From assembly GCA_005790605.1 (NCBI GenBank), contig SXUI01000017.1, positions 106,690 to 170,689 of the forward strand: a stretch of 64,000 nucleotides of DNA. The letters are read 5' to 3'. The notes below the pieces were generated by a model, which was given only the letters and a program-made list of their open reading frames with translations, was not told the DNA's origin and did no database searches. This DNA is from Planctomycetia bacterium. Lineage in GTDB: Bacteria; Planctomycetota; Phycisphaerae; Phycisphaerales; SM1A02. Both the position numbers and the translations under genes were made by a program. This document shows, one piece after another, positions 53,743 through 63,273 of this stretch; within the stretch, counting starts at the first letter, position 1, and each line of letters begins with the position of its first letter.

Positions 53743-54425
53743 CTCGTCTCATGCAGCGGCGTAGGGACGCTCGCCGCAAACTGCCTCCGCCAAGTCGTCA
53801 GAACGAGCGCGCCGACGCTTGCGCCAAGTGCGCAACCTGCGATGACATCGCCGAGGAAGTGCGCGCCAAGCATCAGCCGTGACGCGCATGTCGAGAGCCA
53901 GAGCAGAACGATGGGCACCCGCCACTTCGGAAACATGGACCAGAGGATCACGGCCGCCGCGCTGATCGTTGTCGCGTGCCCCGACGGAAAACTGTTGCTG
54001 TCGTATCCGACGCTGAAGCGGAGAAACTCGAAGCCGTACTCATCCGCCTCGTGCAACAGCTTTGGTCGATACCGCCCGATGATTGGCTTCATTGCAATCA
54101 CCGCAAGTCCGCTCAGGCCAACCGCTGCAAACAGCGCGAACGCCCAGCGCGCCAAGTTGTGCTGCTTCCGAAGCGCAAACACCGTGAATGCGAGCACCGA
54201 CCCGGTGAGCCACCACATTGAATCGCCTGCTTCAGTGATGCACTCGACAAGCGAATGAATCTCACGAGGCATCGACTCGCTCCAAGACTTGCAATGCACG
54301 GCCAGCTCCCGATCAAGGAACACGATCGCGAGGAGCGCGAGCAGAGCACTCGTGCCGATGAGACACCAGAATTGCGCAGACTTCGATGGCACGCGTTGAG
54401 CGTACAAGAGAACTACTGCGTCCAT
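53739..54425 (-). CDS. PAP2-family membrane phosphatase
   Basis: 228 aa from ATG 54425, which overlaps the end of the upstream metalloprotease gene by 13 nt. Five hydrophobic helices surround the three PAP2 motifs: KPIIGRYRP, SFPSGHATT and SRLMLGAHFLGD, with catalytic histidines in the second and third. These enzymes dephosphorylate lipid phosphates such as undecaprenyl diphosphate or phosphatidate at the membrane. The overlap with the metalloprotease suggests co-transcription rather than a shared function. Confidence 0.9.
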   Translation of the reverse strand: MDAVVLLYAQRVPSKSAQFWCLIGTSALLALLAIVFLDRELAVHCKSWSESMPREIHSLVECITEAGDSMWWLTGSVLAFTVFALRKQHNLARWAFALFAAVGLSGLAVIAMKPIIGRYRPKLLHEADEYGFEFLRFSVGYDSNSFPSGHATTISAAAVILWSMFPKWRVPIVLLWLSTCASRLMLGAHFLGDVIAGCALGASVGALVLTTWRRQFAASVPTPLHETS

Positions 54426-56986
54426 GCGTTGAGCACGAGCGCGAGGTCAGCCGCATCGACGACGCCGTCGCGTGTGAGGTCTGCCGGACAACCCGCACAT
54501 GCCCCCCAACTGTTGAGGAGCAATGCCAGATCTGCGGCGTTCACCGCGCCATCTCCATTGAGATCGGGCTGCGGAGTCGCGCACACATCAGGGATGAGGT
54601 CACCGTCAGTATCCGTTGAACTCGCGCTCGCGATCGCGATGGCGTACGCGCGAGGCGCATCGGACGGATAGACGCGATAGGTGCGCTCGGTGTAACCAGT
54701 CGCAAGGTTGTAGCCGTTGATCGTGCTCCCAGAATTGGAAGAGCACACAACGATTGCACGCCCGTCGGCGGTCGCCGCGAGATGGGTGCAACCGTTGAGC
54801 ATGGATCCATTCTGTACATCCCACGCGCCAAGTTCAGCGCCGGTCGCGAGGGCGAACGCTTGCAAGCGCTGATTCAGTCGATCCGCGACGATCAGTCTCC
54901 CGTGTCCCGCGTCAACGAAGAGTCCAAATGGATCGCGCGCGGTTTGCACCGCTGGCACGAATGGCGTCCACGCAGCGCCGCCACCGAGACTCGCGCGAAC
55001 CCCACCGTCGCTGAAACTCGCAAGCCATCGCGCGCCATCTCGAACAAGGTCGCGAAGTTGCGCACCATCGACGACTGCGGGGACCACCGTCACGCCGAGG
55101 GCCCCCGCATCGGTGACTTGCGAAACGCGACCATTCGAAAAACCAACGAAGCGGCTCGTCGCATCGCCGACAACCGCTCGCCCTTGGAGCGCCCCAAAGT
55201 TGAGCACCTGCGTTGGCGCGGCCTCGCCCGAGATCGCGATGCGAGAGAGGCGCGAGTTCCCAACGAACCAGAGGTACCCATTGGAGGTCGAAGCAATGTC
55301 GAGCACGAGCTCGGGCAAACCGGTGATCGCGCGAATCATCACGCCGCTTCGAGGATGGAGCTCTCGCACGGTTGTCTCCGTCGCGTCGGAGACCCAGATG
55401 CTGCGCGAGCCCGCCAACTCTGCAAGATCCGGAACTCCATCGCTATCGCAATCTTCGCACGCATCAATGCGACCGTCGCGCGAGCGATCGATCGACATGT
55501 CCGCACGAATATCCGCCCAGTCGAGCAACCCGTTGCCATTGCAATCTTCCTGACAATTGTCCGGAACATAGTTGCCGTCAAGATCCGTTGCAGCCCCCGT
55601 TGCGATCTCGACGCCGTCCGCGATGCCATCTTGATCGCAATCGGCTTGGCACATGTCGGGTTCGCCGTTGAGATCGACATCCGCGAGCGTGCCTGCGGCA
55701 ATCTGGACTGGATCTGGCGCGCCATTGCCATCGCAGTCCTGACAATCATCGAGCACACCATCAAGATTGATGTCCGCCTCCAAGCCCTCTTGAATCTCGA
55801 TTCGATCCTCGGCCCCATCGGCGTCGCAGTCACTATCGATGCACGTCGTGACGGCAACGTAGGCTTCGATCGGGTCCGCTGTACCGCGGTGGAATCGCAA
55901 TTCGACATTCGCTCCCGCCCCCGAAACGGTGTGGCAGTAGCTCATGATCGTCCCGCGCTCAACCGTCCCCGACGCACACGCATCGATACCGTACGCATGC
56001 GTGTGGCTCGTTCCGAGGTTGTGGCCAAGTTCATGCGCGGTCACAACGACATCCCAGTTCGCGCCCAAAGACTGTGAGGGATCTGCGAACGCGCCGATCG
56101 TGTACCCACAGACGCAATATCCGTAGTCAGTGCACGCGGCGTTCAGCCACGCAACGCCACCGTAGGGCAAGTTTCTTCGACCGGTCAGCAACATCGCGAG
56201 ATCGCGATCGACTTCCGTCCGATTCAGATTCCACCAATCGCGAAACTGCCCGAGCGGGTCCGCGTCATTGAAGATGTCTTTCGGTGTCGTCGCGAAAAAC
56301 AATGAACCCAATTCGATCGAAGTGTGGCAATCGCGCTCGTAGATCGCGGAAACTGCGCCGAAAAGCGCGACGGCGTACTCGCCGCCGGCAACAGGATCGA
56401 GCGCGAAAATTTGCGCGTACTCGTAGTCCATCTCGAGTGCCAGTCGCACCACTTTGTGATCACCTGGCGCAACGCCTCCCGCGCCCGCAACGCCGCCATC
56501 GCTCTCAAGCGACGCACAGAATGGCGCATCTGGAAATCCGATGGCATCGGCTCGGACAAAATGCACTTCGCCGTGCTGCAAGCCAGAAGACGCTTGCTCA
56601 CCCTGAAGGACGAAGCGTCCGCGCCCATCGCCCCGATCGATGAACCCAGTCGCTCCGGACGCGCTCAGCGTGATCGCAACGACTGATCCCGGCTCTCCCA
56701 CTACTTCGCCCCGATATTGCCTGAGCGCGGCGAGCTTCATATGAAGTGCGTCGTTCAGCTTACCGTTGATCGATGCGGCGAAGTCCGACGACAACGCGCT
56801 CTGCGCGACGAGGTCGAGCGTGATCGTCGATCCGCCGTCAAGCGCGACCTGCACGCGCTGCAATGTCGCATCCCGCCGTAACCCTTCGATGACGCGAGTG
56901 ACCGGACCAATCGGCTCCGCTCGCAACGCGTTGACTGGCGGCGCGAATGAGAGTGCCAACGAGAGCAGCGAGGGCGCAAGCATCAT
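54413..56986 (-). CDS. Secreted zinc metalloprotease (M12-like) with EF-hand-like and dockerin repeats
   Basis: 857 aa. After a signal sequence (LLSLALSFAPPVNA) and a propeptide-like region comes an M12/reprolysin-type catalytic domain with the zinc motif HELGHNLGTSH at 318-328 and Met-turn IMSYC at about 347-351. At 375-540 there is a run of calcium-binding-type repeats rich in D-x-D/N (DCDADGAEDRIEI, DLDGNYVPDNCQ, DSDGVPDLAEL). A beta-propeller-like domain follows (IWVSDATETTVREL, LIVADRLNQRL). It ends in a dockerin-like pair (DLNGDGAVNAADLALLL, DLTRDGVVDAADLALVL). The protein is secreted and probably digests host or environmental proteins. Confidence 0.92.
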   Translation of the reverse strand: MMLAPSLLSLALSFAPPVNALRAEPIGPVTRVIEGLRRDATLQRVQVALDGGSTITLDLVAQSALSSDFAASINGKLNDALHMKLAALRQYRGEVVGEPGSVVAITLSASGATGFIDRGDGRGRFVLQGEQASSGLQHGEVHFVRADAIGFPDAPFCASLESDGGVAGAGGVAPGDHKVVRLALEMDYEYAQIFALDPVAGGEYAVALFGAVSAIYERDCHTSIELGSLFFATTPKDIFNDADPLGQFRDWWNLNRTEVDRDLAMLLTGRRNLPYGGVAWLNAACTDYGYCVCGYTIGAFADPSQSLGANWDVVVTAHELGHNLGTSHTHAYGIDACASGTVERGTIMSYCHTVSGAGANVELRFHRGTADPIEAYVAVTTCIDSDCDADGAEDRIEIQEGLEADINLDGVLDDCQDCDGNGAPDPVQIAAGTLADVDLNGEPDMCQADCDQDGIADGVEIATGAATDLDGNYVPDNCQEDCNGNGLLDWADIRADMSIDRSRDGRIDACEDCDSDGVPDLAELAGSRSIWVSDATETTVRELHPRSGVMIRAITGLPELVLDIASTSNGYLWFVGNSRLSRIAISGEAAPTQVLNFGALQGRAVVGDATSRFVGFSNGRVSQVTDAGALGVTVVPAVVDGAQLRDLVRDGARWLASFSDGGVRASLGGGAAWTPFVPAVQTARDPFGLFVDAGHGRLIVADRLNQRLQAFALATGAELGAWDVQNGSMLNGCTHLAATADGRAIVVCSSNSGSTINGYNLATGYTERTYRVYPSDAPRAYAIAIASASSTDTDGDLIPDVCATPQPDLNGDGAVNAADLALLLNSWGACAGCPADLTRDGVVDAADLALVLNAWTQ

Positions 56987-57061
56987 TCCCCCAATCTACC
57001 CTCAATACTGCGTTTCCTACGCGAAATCCTATGATTTCAAGCAGTCGCACCTTGAGAAAAC

Positions 57062-58519
57062 CTAGCGCTCGTTCCGGGCGCCTGCGCCCTTTCGCTGTGT
57101 AAGCGAGTCCCCTAGGTCTGCACGAGCCAACTCAACGCCCCGCAGGATCTCTGCGACGACCTCTGGATGTTTCTCGACAAGATTATTCGTTTCCGAAGGG
57201 TCCATCTCAAGGTCAAACAGCGCGAGTGGAACATCTTCCATTCGATACTTCGCCTCACCCCAATCCGGCAGCCCCTCACGAGCATCAACCACGCGAGACG
57301 GATGCGGGAGGCACAACTTCCAGCGCCCCATACGAACCGCTTCGAGCGCGTTCGTGTGGTAATAGAAGAGGAACATCTCATGCGAAGGCTTCGCGTCCGC
57401 TCCGCACTCCCAGATCGCGCGCGCATCAGCACCATCAATCGGTCGCGCTGCGTCAGGCGCCGGTGCTTGCACGATCATCGCCATCGTGGAGAACAAATCA
57501 ATCGTCATCCACGGCGTATCGCAGACCGCGCCCTTCGGAACATGGTCTGGCCAACGCAACACGCATGGCACTCGTACGCCGCCCTCGAAGGTAGTCCCCT
57601 TCCCTTCACGCAGTCCGCCCGTGCTTCCAGCATCACAGCCGAATGCCAACCACGGGCCGTTGTCAGAGGTAAACATGACAATGGTGTTGCTCGCCGCACC
57701 ACACGCTTCAAGGGTGCGCAGTACCTCTCCAACCGACCAATCAATCTCGTGCATCACGGCCGCGTAGAGCTTCTCCCGATCGCTCGTCGCAAACGCGGCG
57801 CTCACGGCCAGTGGTGTATGCGGCTGAGGATGTGCGACGTAAGTGAAAAACGGCTTGTTTTCTGCTGCTGCGCGACGAATGAATGCGCACGCGCGATGAG
57901 TGATCCGCTTCGTGATAGCTCCCGCCTCCACAAGATCATCAATGCTCTCCATCGGCATGGCGCCGTCATAGAGCGGCAGCGGCGGGTGGCCAGCGAAACG
58001 CTCCTTCCACATGTCGTTGGAGTATGGAATCCCGAAGAACTCGTCAAATCCGTGCAGCGTGGGATTGTGCTGCGCTGCACAGCCGAGATGCCACTTCCCA
58101 AAGACGCCTGAGACATATCCGCGCTCGCGCAGCATCTCCGCAAGTGTGACTTCGTGAGCATCGATTCCATTCGTGTCTGTAGGGAACAGCGCGCCGTGAA
58201 TTCCGATCCGATTCGGATAGCACCCCGTCAGAAGCGCGGCTCGCGACGCGCTGCACACCGGCTGCGCGGAATAAAAATTCGTAAACAGCGCGCCTTCTCG
58301 TTCGAGGCGCGCGATGTTTGGCATTTCTGCGGTGTACGCCTCCGCGGTCACACCTCTTAAGGTCAGCCCTGGGATGTCACCCCATCCCATGTCATCGCAA
58401 GAGATGACAACGAGGTTTGGTCGCGCGGTACACGATTGTGCGCTCGTCACCGACGCAACCGTTGCACAACCCTGCACCAATAGAACGCAACACAGAAATG
58501 CGCAAGGACGAAGCGGCAT
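57062..58519 (-). CDS. Sulfatase (arylsulfatase-type), exported
   Basis: About 485 aa from ATG 58519 with a signal peptide and lipobox-like segment (FLCCVLLVQGC). The sulfatase core begins PNLVVISCDDMGWGD, with metal-binding aspartates, and contains the CSASRAALLTG site, where Cys89 is the residue converted to formylglycine. FGKWHLG supplies catalytic residues and VMFTSDNGPW the C-terminal metal site. Anaerobic or FGE-type maturation is needed; no maturase gene is in this window. It releases sulfate from polysaccharides or small sulfate esters, in keeping with planctomycete biology. It is followed by the dockerin protein gene upstream, from which it is separated by terminators. Confidence 0.94.
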   Translation of the reverse strand: MPLRPCAFLCCVLLVQGCATVASVTSAQSCTARPNLVVISCDDMGWGDIPGLTLRGVTAEAYTAEMPNIARLEREGALFTNFYSAQPVCSASRAALLTGCYPNRIGIHGALFPTDTNGIDAHEVTLAEMLRERGYVSGVFGKWHLGCAAQHNPTLHGFDEFFGIPYSNDMWKERFAGHPPLPLYDGAMPMESIDDLVEAGAITKRITHRACAFIRRAAAENKPFFTYVAHPQPHTPLAVSAAFATSDREKLYAAVMHEIDWSVGEVLRTLEACGAASNTIVMFTSDNGPWLAFGCDAGSTGGLREGKGTTFEGGVRVPCVLRWPDHVPKGAVCDTPWMTIDLFSTMAMIVQAPAPDAARPIDGADARAIWECGADAKPSHEMFLFYYHTNALEAVRMGRWKLCLPHPSRVVDAREGLPDWGEAKYRMEDVPLALFDLEMDPSETNNLVEKHPEVVAEILRGVELARADLGDSLTQRKGAGARNER

Positions 58520-58549
58520 GTCGCAAAGTCTAACCCTCGTCAAAACACA

Positions 58550-58580
58550 CGCGGCCCTCGACTGATCGTCGAGGGCCGCG
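58550..58580 (-). terminator. Intrinsic terminator of the 58672-61020 gene
   Basis: A perfect 13-bp stem (58550-58562 with 58568-58580) with loop TGATC. On the minus strand it is followed by TGTGTTTTG, so it stops transcription coming from the dockerin protein gene before the sulfatase gene. Confidence 0.8.
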
Positions 58581-58618
58581 TGGTTGATGTATTGCAAAGT
58601 GAACTCAACTGCGGAGTT

Positions 58619-58649
58619 CCTGCAGCGAGAGGCGCCCTCTCGCTGCAGG
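58619..58649. repeat. Perfect 14-bp hairpin between two genes
   Basis: Arms 58619-58632 and 58636-58649 are perfectly complementary around the loop CGC. It lies just past the stop of the 58672 gene and 39 bp from the terminator at 58550-58580. On the plus strand side it is followed by GTGTGTTTTCC. It may act as a pre-terminator or stabilise the transcript end; its 3-nt loop is like those near tRNA-Gly. Confidence 0.7.
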
Positions 58650-58671
58650 AGTGTGTTTTCCGCAATTCAAC

Positions 58672-60456
58672 TTATGGGCAAGCGCCCCAAGCGTTGAGCA
58701 CCGCCGCGAGGTCAGCGGCGTCAGTGACGCCGTTGCCATCGAGATCGGTCGCGCCTGAGGAACCCCAGCCGTTGAGCAAGGTTGCGAGATCTGCTGCGTC
58801 GACCGAGCCATTCGCGTCGAAGTCAGCTGGGCATGGGTTCGATGCCGAACCGATACCGAGGGTGCAGATCCATTGCGACGTCTGATCGTTGTTCGCAATG
58901 AGAGCGGTCTCTTGGCAGAGCCCGGTGTAGGTCGAGAGCGAGCGCTCGTAGAACGGAGCGGTCGATCCAAGGTTGTTACCAATGCCGCCGAGGATGCCGT
59001 TGGCTGCAACCGTGCATCCGCCGTCCTCTGGAACTTCGAACACCACCACGATCGGATCAGCGTTGCCGGTCAGATCGATTGGCGTGTCGATGTTCCAGTT
59101 GACGGTGGAGAAACCACCAACAAGGAGAACTTCCTGGGACGCAAGGAGGACAAGGTCGGCGCCGACATTCGTCGGTGCGCCGCCATCGATATCACGGTAG
59201 ATACCGATGGTGCCGGTGCGAGCCTCACCGTTTCCATAGGTTCCGTCTGCAAGCACATTCATGTTGGCGTAGGCGAACGAGACGCAACCCGCTGAACCGG
59301 AGGTCAGACCAGGGAAGCTTCGTGCAAACTGCGCGCCGACGTTGAATGTCGTGTCGTTTGCGCCGCACCACAGCAAGCAGTTGAACGCGTAGTTCGTCAT
59401 CGCGAGGTCAACGTTCTGCGACACCACGGTGTCAACAGGATTCTTGCATGGCTCATCGATGAATGGGCACTCCGCTGGGGTTGCACTCGTGGTGAGCACA
59501 TAGTTGTTCAAGCCACCGCTACCGCATGGGGTACCGTTGAACTCAGCCGTCGCAACTGCGATCGAGTAGATGCCTGGAGCGAGGCAACCAGCGGCCGCTT
59601 GTGGGCAGCTTCCGGCGCCCGACGCCAACGCGCCCGATGGGGAGCAGGGATCGCCAGGGAACAGGTAAAGGATCGTGTTGGATGCAGAGTAGAGGTTCAC
59701 GGTCACATCGCTGCCGGCAGCGACATCGATCGTGTACCAGTCAACATCGCGAACATTCGCATCAGCCCAGAAAGTTCCGGCGACAGCTGCGCTCGTCGAG
59801 ATCGCCTGCGCGTACGCAGTCGTTCCCGCGGCATCGCAACCACCGTTGCTGTCTGTACCACATGCTTCAGACTCAGTCGAGGTCGAACTTGGAAGCGCGC
59901 ATGGAAGCGGCACTTCGAAGGTCACGGTACCAGCGCCGACATCGAGGTCGCCGTAGCCACCAAGACGAACGAGGTAGGTGTGACCCTGATTGACGGTCGC
60001 CGAGACATCCGTCGCGTACGGCGTGACGCCGTCAGTGAGGAGGCAGTTCGTGCCGTCATCGTTGCATGCCACGACTGAACTGTTCAGCGTGTTGTAGTTG
60101 TAGGTCGCTGGCGAAGTACCCATGTCGTAGATTCCGATCTTGGAATCGAATGGGGTCGTGCCGCAGTTGTTCACGCGGAGCACACCGTTCGCTGGCGAGA
60201 GCACCTTGAACCAAACATCGTGCAGAATCGCCTGCGTACCCGATGCGCACGCATGGTCTGGACCATCCGTGTTCGCTCCGGTGTTGTCGTACGCAACGGT
60301 GGAGCTTGCGCTCACGACCTGTGCGCTCGTCGCGCAGTCGTTCGCTGGCACACCCTGCACGCAGTTGTAGATGAAGTAGCCACATGCCTCAACGGTGAGG
60401 TTGACGCAAGCCTGATCCCAACCGAGATCGCAGCAAAGTGGATTGATCGCGCAAAC
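58672..60456 (-). pseudogene. C-terminal part of an exported dockerin protein, beyond an in-frame TAG
   Basis: This frame continues from 60457-61020 after one TAG and is open for 594 codons. It starts with a Cys-rich motif (VCAINPLCCDLGWDQACVNL) typical of planctomycete exported proteins, then a beta-sandwich domain like that in the lectin gene at 35376-36434 (PFDSKIGIYDMG, VACNDDG, YLVRLGGYGD). A second sandwich (SAAVAGTFWADANVRDVDWYTID), further Cys-rich parts, and a dockerin-like pair follow (DFDANGSVDAADLATLL, DLDGNGVTDAADLAAVL). Without its N-terminus it has no signal peptide. The long open frame suggests the stop is recent, a sequence error, or bypassed. Confidence 0.8.
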
Positions 60457-61020
60457 CTATCCGCAGCAGAGTTGATCGCCGCAGCCTGGTTCCGCATGGA
60501 CAACCGCGCAGCTCTCAGCCGAGGCGCAGTTCGCGGTGCTCTCTGTGTAACCAAGGGTGAAAGAGACCGCGCCCGAAGCCGCGTTCCATCCACCAACGCG
60601 AATGTACACATTGCCAGCGCTCGCGACCTGGATGCCAAGCTTGTACGACTGATAGTCCGTACCGGTCGGGCAAGAGTCGTCATCGCATGCAATGCGGGTC
60701 ATCGCCGCGCAGCTACCGGTGTACACAACGACAGATGTGTCATAGCCCGACGCGCAGAAATCGAGGTCGAGAAGCCCAGGATTCGCCGCGGCGAAAACAA
60801 ACCAAACATCCTTGGACGCACCCCAATCGAGGTAGGTGCAACCTTCGTCAAGCGGAGCATTCGCGGATGGGGTCATCGTCGCGGTGCTTGAGGTGTTCAC
60901 GCCAACGACCGCAGACAATGCGGTCGTACATTCATCGCCGGCGACTTGCGCCTGCGCATGTGCGGCGACGATCGCCGCGACAGTCGCCGTAGCGAGTGCC
61001 AATTTGTTCAGCTTCTGCAT
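60457..61020 (-). CDS. N-terminal part of an exported dockerin protein, ending at a premature TAG
   Basis: 187 codons from ATG 61020 (AGGAG 7 nt upstream). The signal peptide is LALATATVAAIVAAHAQAQ. One beta-sandwich domain follows (SKDVWFVFAAANPGLLDLDFC, TSVVVYTGSC, RIACDDDSC, NVYIRVGGWN), then the start of a Cys-rich motif, ending GCGDQLCCG before TAG at 60457-60459. The motif is completed in frame right after the stop. In similar motifs the replaced position is usually a polar residue such as Glu, Lys, Gln or Thr, one base away from TAG for the first three. Confidence 0.8.
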   Translation of the reverse strand: MQKLNKLALATATVAAIVAAHAQAQVAGDECTTALSAVVGVNTSSTATMTPSANAPLDEGCTYLDWGASKDVWFVFAAANPGLLDLDFCASGYDTSVVVYTGSCAAMTRIACDDDSCPTGTDYQSYKLGIQVASAGNVYIRVGGWNAASGAVSFTLGYTESTANCASAESCAVVHAEPGCGDQLCCG

Positions 61021-61279
61021 CTTTCGTCTCCTGAGTTCACTTCCAAAGCTCTCCGCCACGCGGCCTCGACACATGTCGATGACGCACCACGCGATGGCGG
61101 CAATCACATCAAAACGACAACGGGTAAACCGCTGTAGCGACTATAACTATGGACGCGATGAGTGCGCTTCCAAATCAAAGCGCGAAGATTCATGATTGAA
61201 TCCACACAAATGTGCATGTGCATGGGAGCTGATCGGGGACCGTCGACGCCAAGGGCGATAAATCGGACCAAATTTGGGC

Positions 61280-62707
61280 TTACAGGTTCTGAACCTTCCA
61301 CCCTGTTCGGTACTGCCGCTTGAGCATCGCACTCGCGACGAGGCTGTTCTTGAACGAATAGGACGATGCGTCATACTCGAGAGTCTTGCCTGGGTCGAGC
61401 GCGCTCATCGCGCCGATCGAAAGGCTCTCGCACATACGGCCCGCCTTCTCAAACCGACTTGCACACGCGTCCTTCTTCCCTTCAAGGCACGCGTTGACCC
61501 AGTCATGCCAGTGGTTTGAACTACCCAGATCCTCCGTCGGAATGCTCGCGTCTTTGCCATCCACGAACACTCGGCTCCACGCACCTTCGATGGGGAACCA
61601 CATCGTTCCCTTTTCACCAACAAGGATGACGCCGCCATCGCCTTTCACAACACCCTCACCCTGCTTCCCGCCCTCCCAACCGACAGGAAGTCCGATCGCT
61701 TTGAAATCGGGGAATTGGCCGCCATCAAACCAGTGCAGCTTCATTCCTGATCGTGCGGTCTTGGCATTCGCTGCGTAGGTGAGGAGAACGCTCTCGCTCT
61801 CTGGAAACTGGTCGCTCGAAGGCTTCACCGGCGTGCAATGCGCCGTCAACGGCGAACCGAGTTCAAGTTCATAGAACGGCACATCGAGCATGTGGCAACC
61901 CATGTCGCCGAAGGCTCCCGTTCCCCAATCGATCGTCCCGCGCCAGTTGAATGGTGTGTAGCCATCCTTGTAGGGGCGGTCTGCAGAGACGCCGAGGAAG
62001 CAATCCCAGTTCAATCCTGCGGGAATCGCGTCAACACCGGTCGGTCGCGGGTTCCCTTGTGGCCACCAACCAGCAGGACGATTCGTCCATGCGTACATAT
62101 CTTTGACCGGCCCAATGACGCCGTCGCGCAGCAGTTTCCCGCCAAATCGCCGCCATTTCGTGGCGATCCGCTGCGTGCCCATTTGCGTCACAACCTTTGG
62201 GAGCGATGCCGCAACCTCTGCCAACCGCCGATTCTCGAACGCACCCTGCGCGAGTGGCTTCTGACAGTACACATGCTTGCCAAGGTTCATCGCGGCCATC
62301 GAGATCGGTGCGTGCATGTGATCGGCGGTCGAACACACCACCGCGTCGAAGCCGTCACCAAGCTTCGCGTACGCCTCGCGCCAATCCGAAAAGGTCGGGA
62401 TGTTCGGGAAGCGCGCGACGACCGTTTCGCCCTTGTCGTTCTTGTGATCCTTCGTCCATCCGTCGAGTTGACGCTGGTCGACATCGCACAGCGCCACGAT
62501 CTCGACCATCGGATGGCTTGACACCTGTTCAAGATCAGCGTGCCCCATACCGCCAACTCCGACCTTCAACACGCGGAGTTTCCCGCCTCCGCTCGTGCCA
62601 CTTCGCAAGAACGCCGGCGCAACCCCGTGCGCCACAGAGGCAGCAAGTGAAGCAGCAAGTGGTGTCGCGAGTGAAGTGAGAACAAAGTTTCGGCGAGTGA
62701 TGCTCAT
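61280..62707 (-). CDS. Gfo/Idh/MocA family oxidoreductase, Tat-exported
   Basis: 475 aa with a Tat signal at the very start (ITRRNFVLTSLATPLAASLAAS). The Rossmann core has VLKVGVGGMGHADLEQVSSH, VALCDVDQRQLDG, AVVCSTADHMHAPISMAAMNLGKHVYCQKPLAQ, where EKP is replaced by QKP. The C-terminal domain has GTGAFGDMGCHMLDVPFYEL, similar to the paralogue at 51572-52993. The change of Glu to Gln in the KP motif is common in the planctomycete subfamily. Acts in the periplasm on a sugar-like substrate that is unknown. Divergent from no gene; it lies upstream of the broken dockerin gene. Confidence 0.92.
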   Translation of the reverse strand: MSITRRNFVLTSLATPLAASLAASVAHGVAPAFLRSGTSGGGKLRVLKVGVGGMGHADLEQVSSHPMVEIVALCDVDQRQLDGWTKDHKNDKGETVVARFPNIPTFSDWREAYAKLGDGFDAVVCSTADHMHAPISMAAMNLGKHVYCQKPLAQGAFENRRLAEVAASLPKVVTQMGTQRIATKWRRFGGKLLRDGVIGPVKDMYAWTNRPAGWWPQGNPRPTGVDAIPAGLNWDCFLGVSADRPYKDGYTPFNWRGTIDWGTGAFGDMGCHMLDVPFYELELGSPLTAHCTPVKPSSDQFPESESVLLTYAANAKTARSGMKLHWFDGGQFPDFKAIGLPVGWEGGKQGEGVVKGDGGVILVGEKGTMWFPIEGAWSRVFVDGKDASIPTEDLGSSNHWHDWVNACLEGKKDACASRFEKAGRMCESLSIGAMSALDPGKTLEYDASSYSFKNSLVASAMLKRQYRTGWKVQNL

Positions 62708-63273
62708 GGCGCGAATTGAACCACATCACGGCATCGCAGTTGACCGCGGATGCAGGATTCGGCGGCGATTCGCGGTCGCGTAGAGCGGGTTCGCTTCTCT
62801 CTCTAGTTTCTGAAGCGGAGCGGATCGAGGGCAATGCTCACAGATCTGAGCACGCGTGAGTGCTTCGCATTCGTCGTTGTCACAAGAACTCCTCGCGAAC
62901 GACAACGACTTCGATCGTGAAGTTCGTTGCATCGATTCGGAACCGCCCCGCCGTGGACTGCGCGGTCGCATCTGTGGCGGGACCGCATCGCATGTCGGCT
63001 CGCGACGAAGCGTGCACGGGGGATGCACGAAGCCCGTGGGTTTCCGAAGGCCTGCGCAACCGTTCAGATTCCGCGAATTGCCAATTCTTGCGAGCCATAG
63101 GCCTATTTTATTGGAACTCGACTTCGGCATTTTGCGCTCTCTTTCCTTGCTCGGTCGTCTTTCCGAAGTACTTTCACCTCGGCTGTACACGGCCATTCAC
63201 ACGCCTTCGTATGGGCCGTGAAGACTGTTTGGAGGAGTTGTTTCCGAATCGTTTTATTTAGGAGATCTCGAAG
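62708..63273. other. Long intergenic region with the leader of the sorting-signal gene
   Basis: 566 bp between divergent genes. Several short open frames exist, all on non-preferred codon use with Arg/Ser/Cys-rich products, and none has a signal, domain or ribosome site that convinces me. The last 40 bp contain an A/T-richer leader (GTTTTATTTAGGAG) with AGGAG at 9 nt before ATG 63274. The promoters of both neighbours must lie here. Confidence 0.55.

Noticed and set aside
54782..56077. Plus-strand open frame of about 430 codons opposite the metalloprotease
   Set aside because: It mirrors the D-x-D repeats of the metalloprotease as Ile/Arg/Ala-rich text and has no start signal or motif.
7316..61020. 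Genome-wide reassignment of TAG as a sense codon
   Set aside because: At least four intact genes end in TAG at the expected length: the ABC permease (11205-11207), the stand-alone receiver (19301-19303), the VHL-like metallopeptidase (21220-21222) and the porin (22840-22842). TAG is therefore a working stop here.
62726..63261. Short open frames in the long intergenic region
   Set aside because: Products are Arg/Ser/Cys-rich, overlap each other on both strands, and have no ribosome site or domain.
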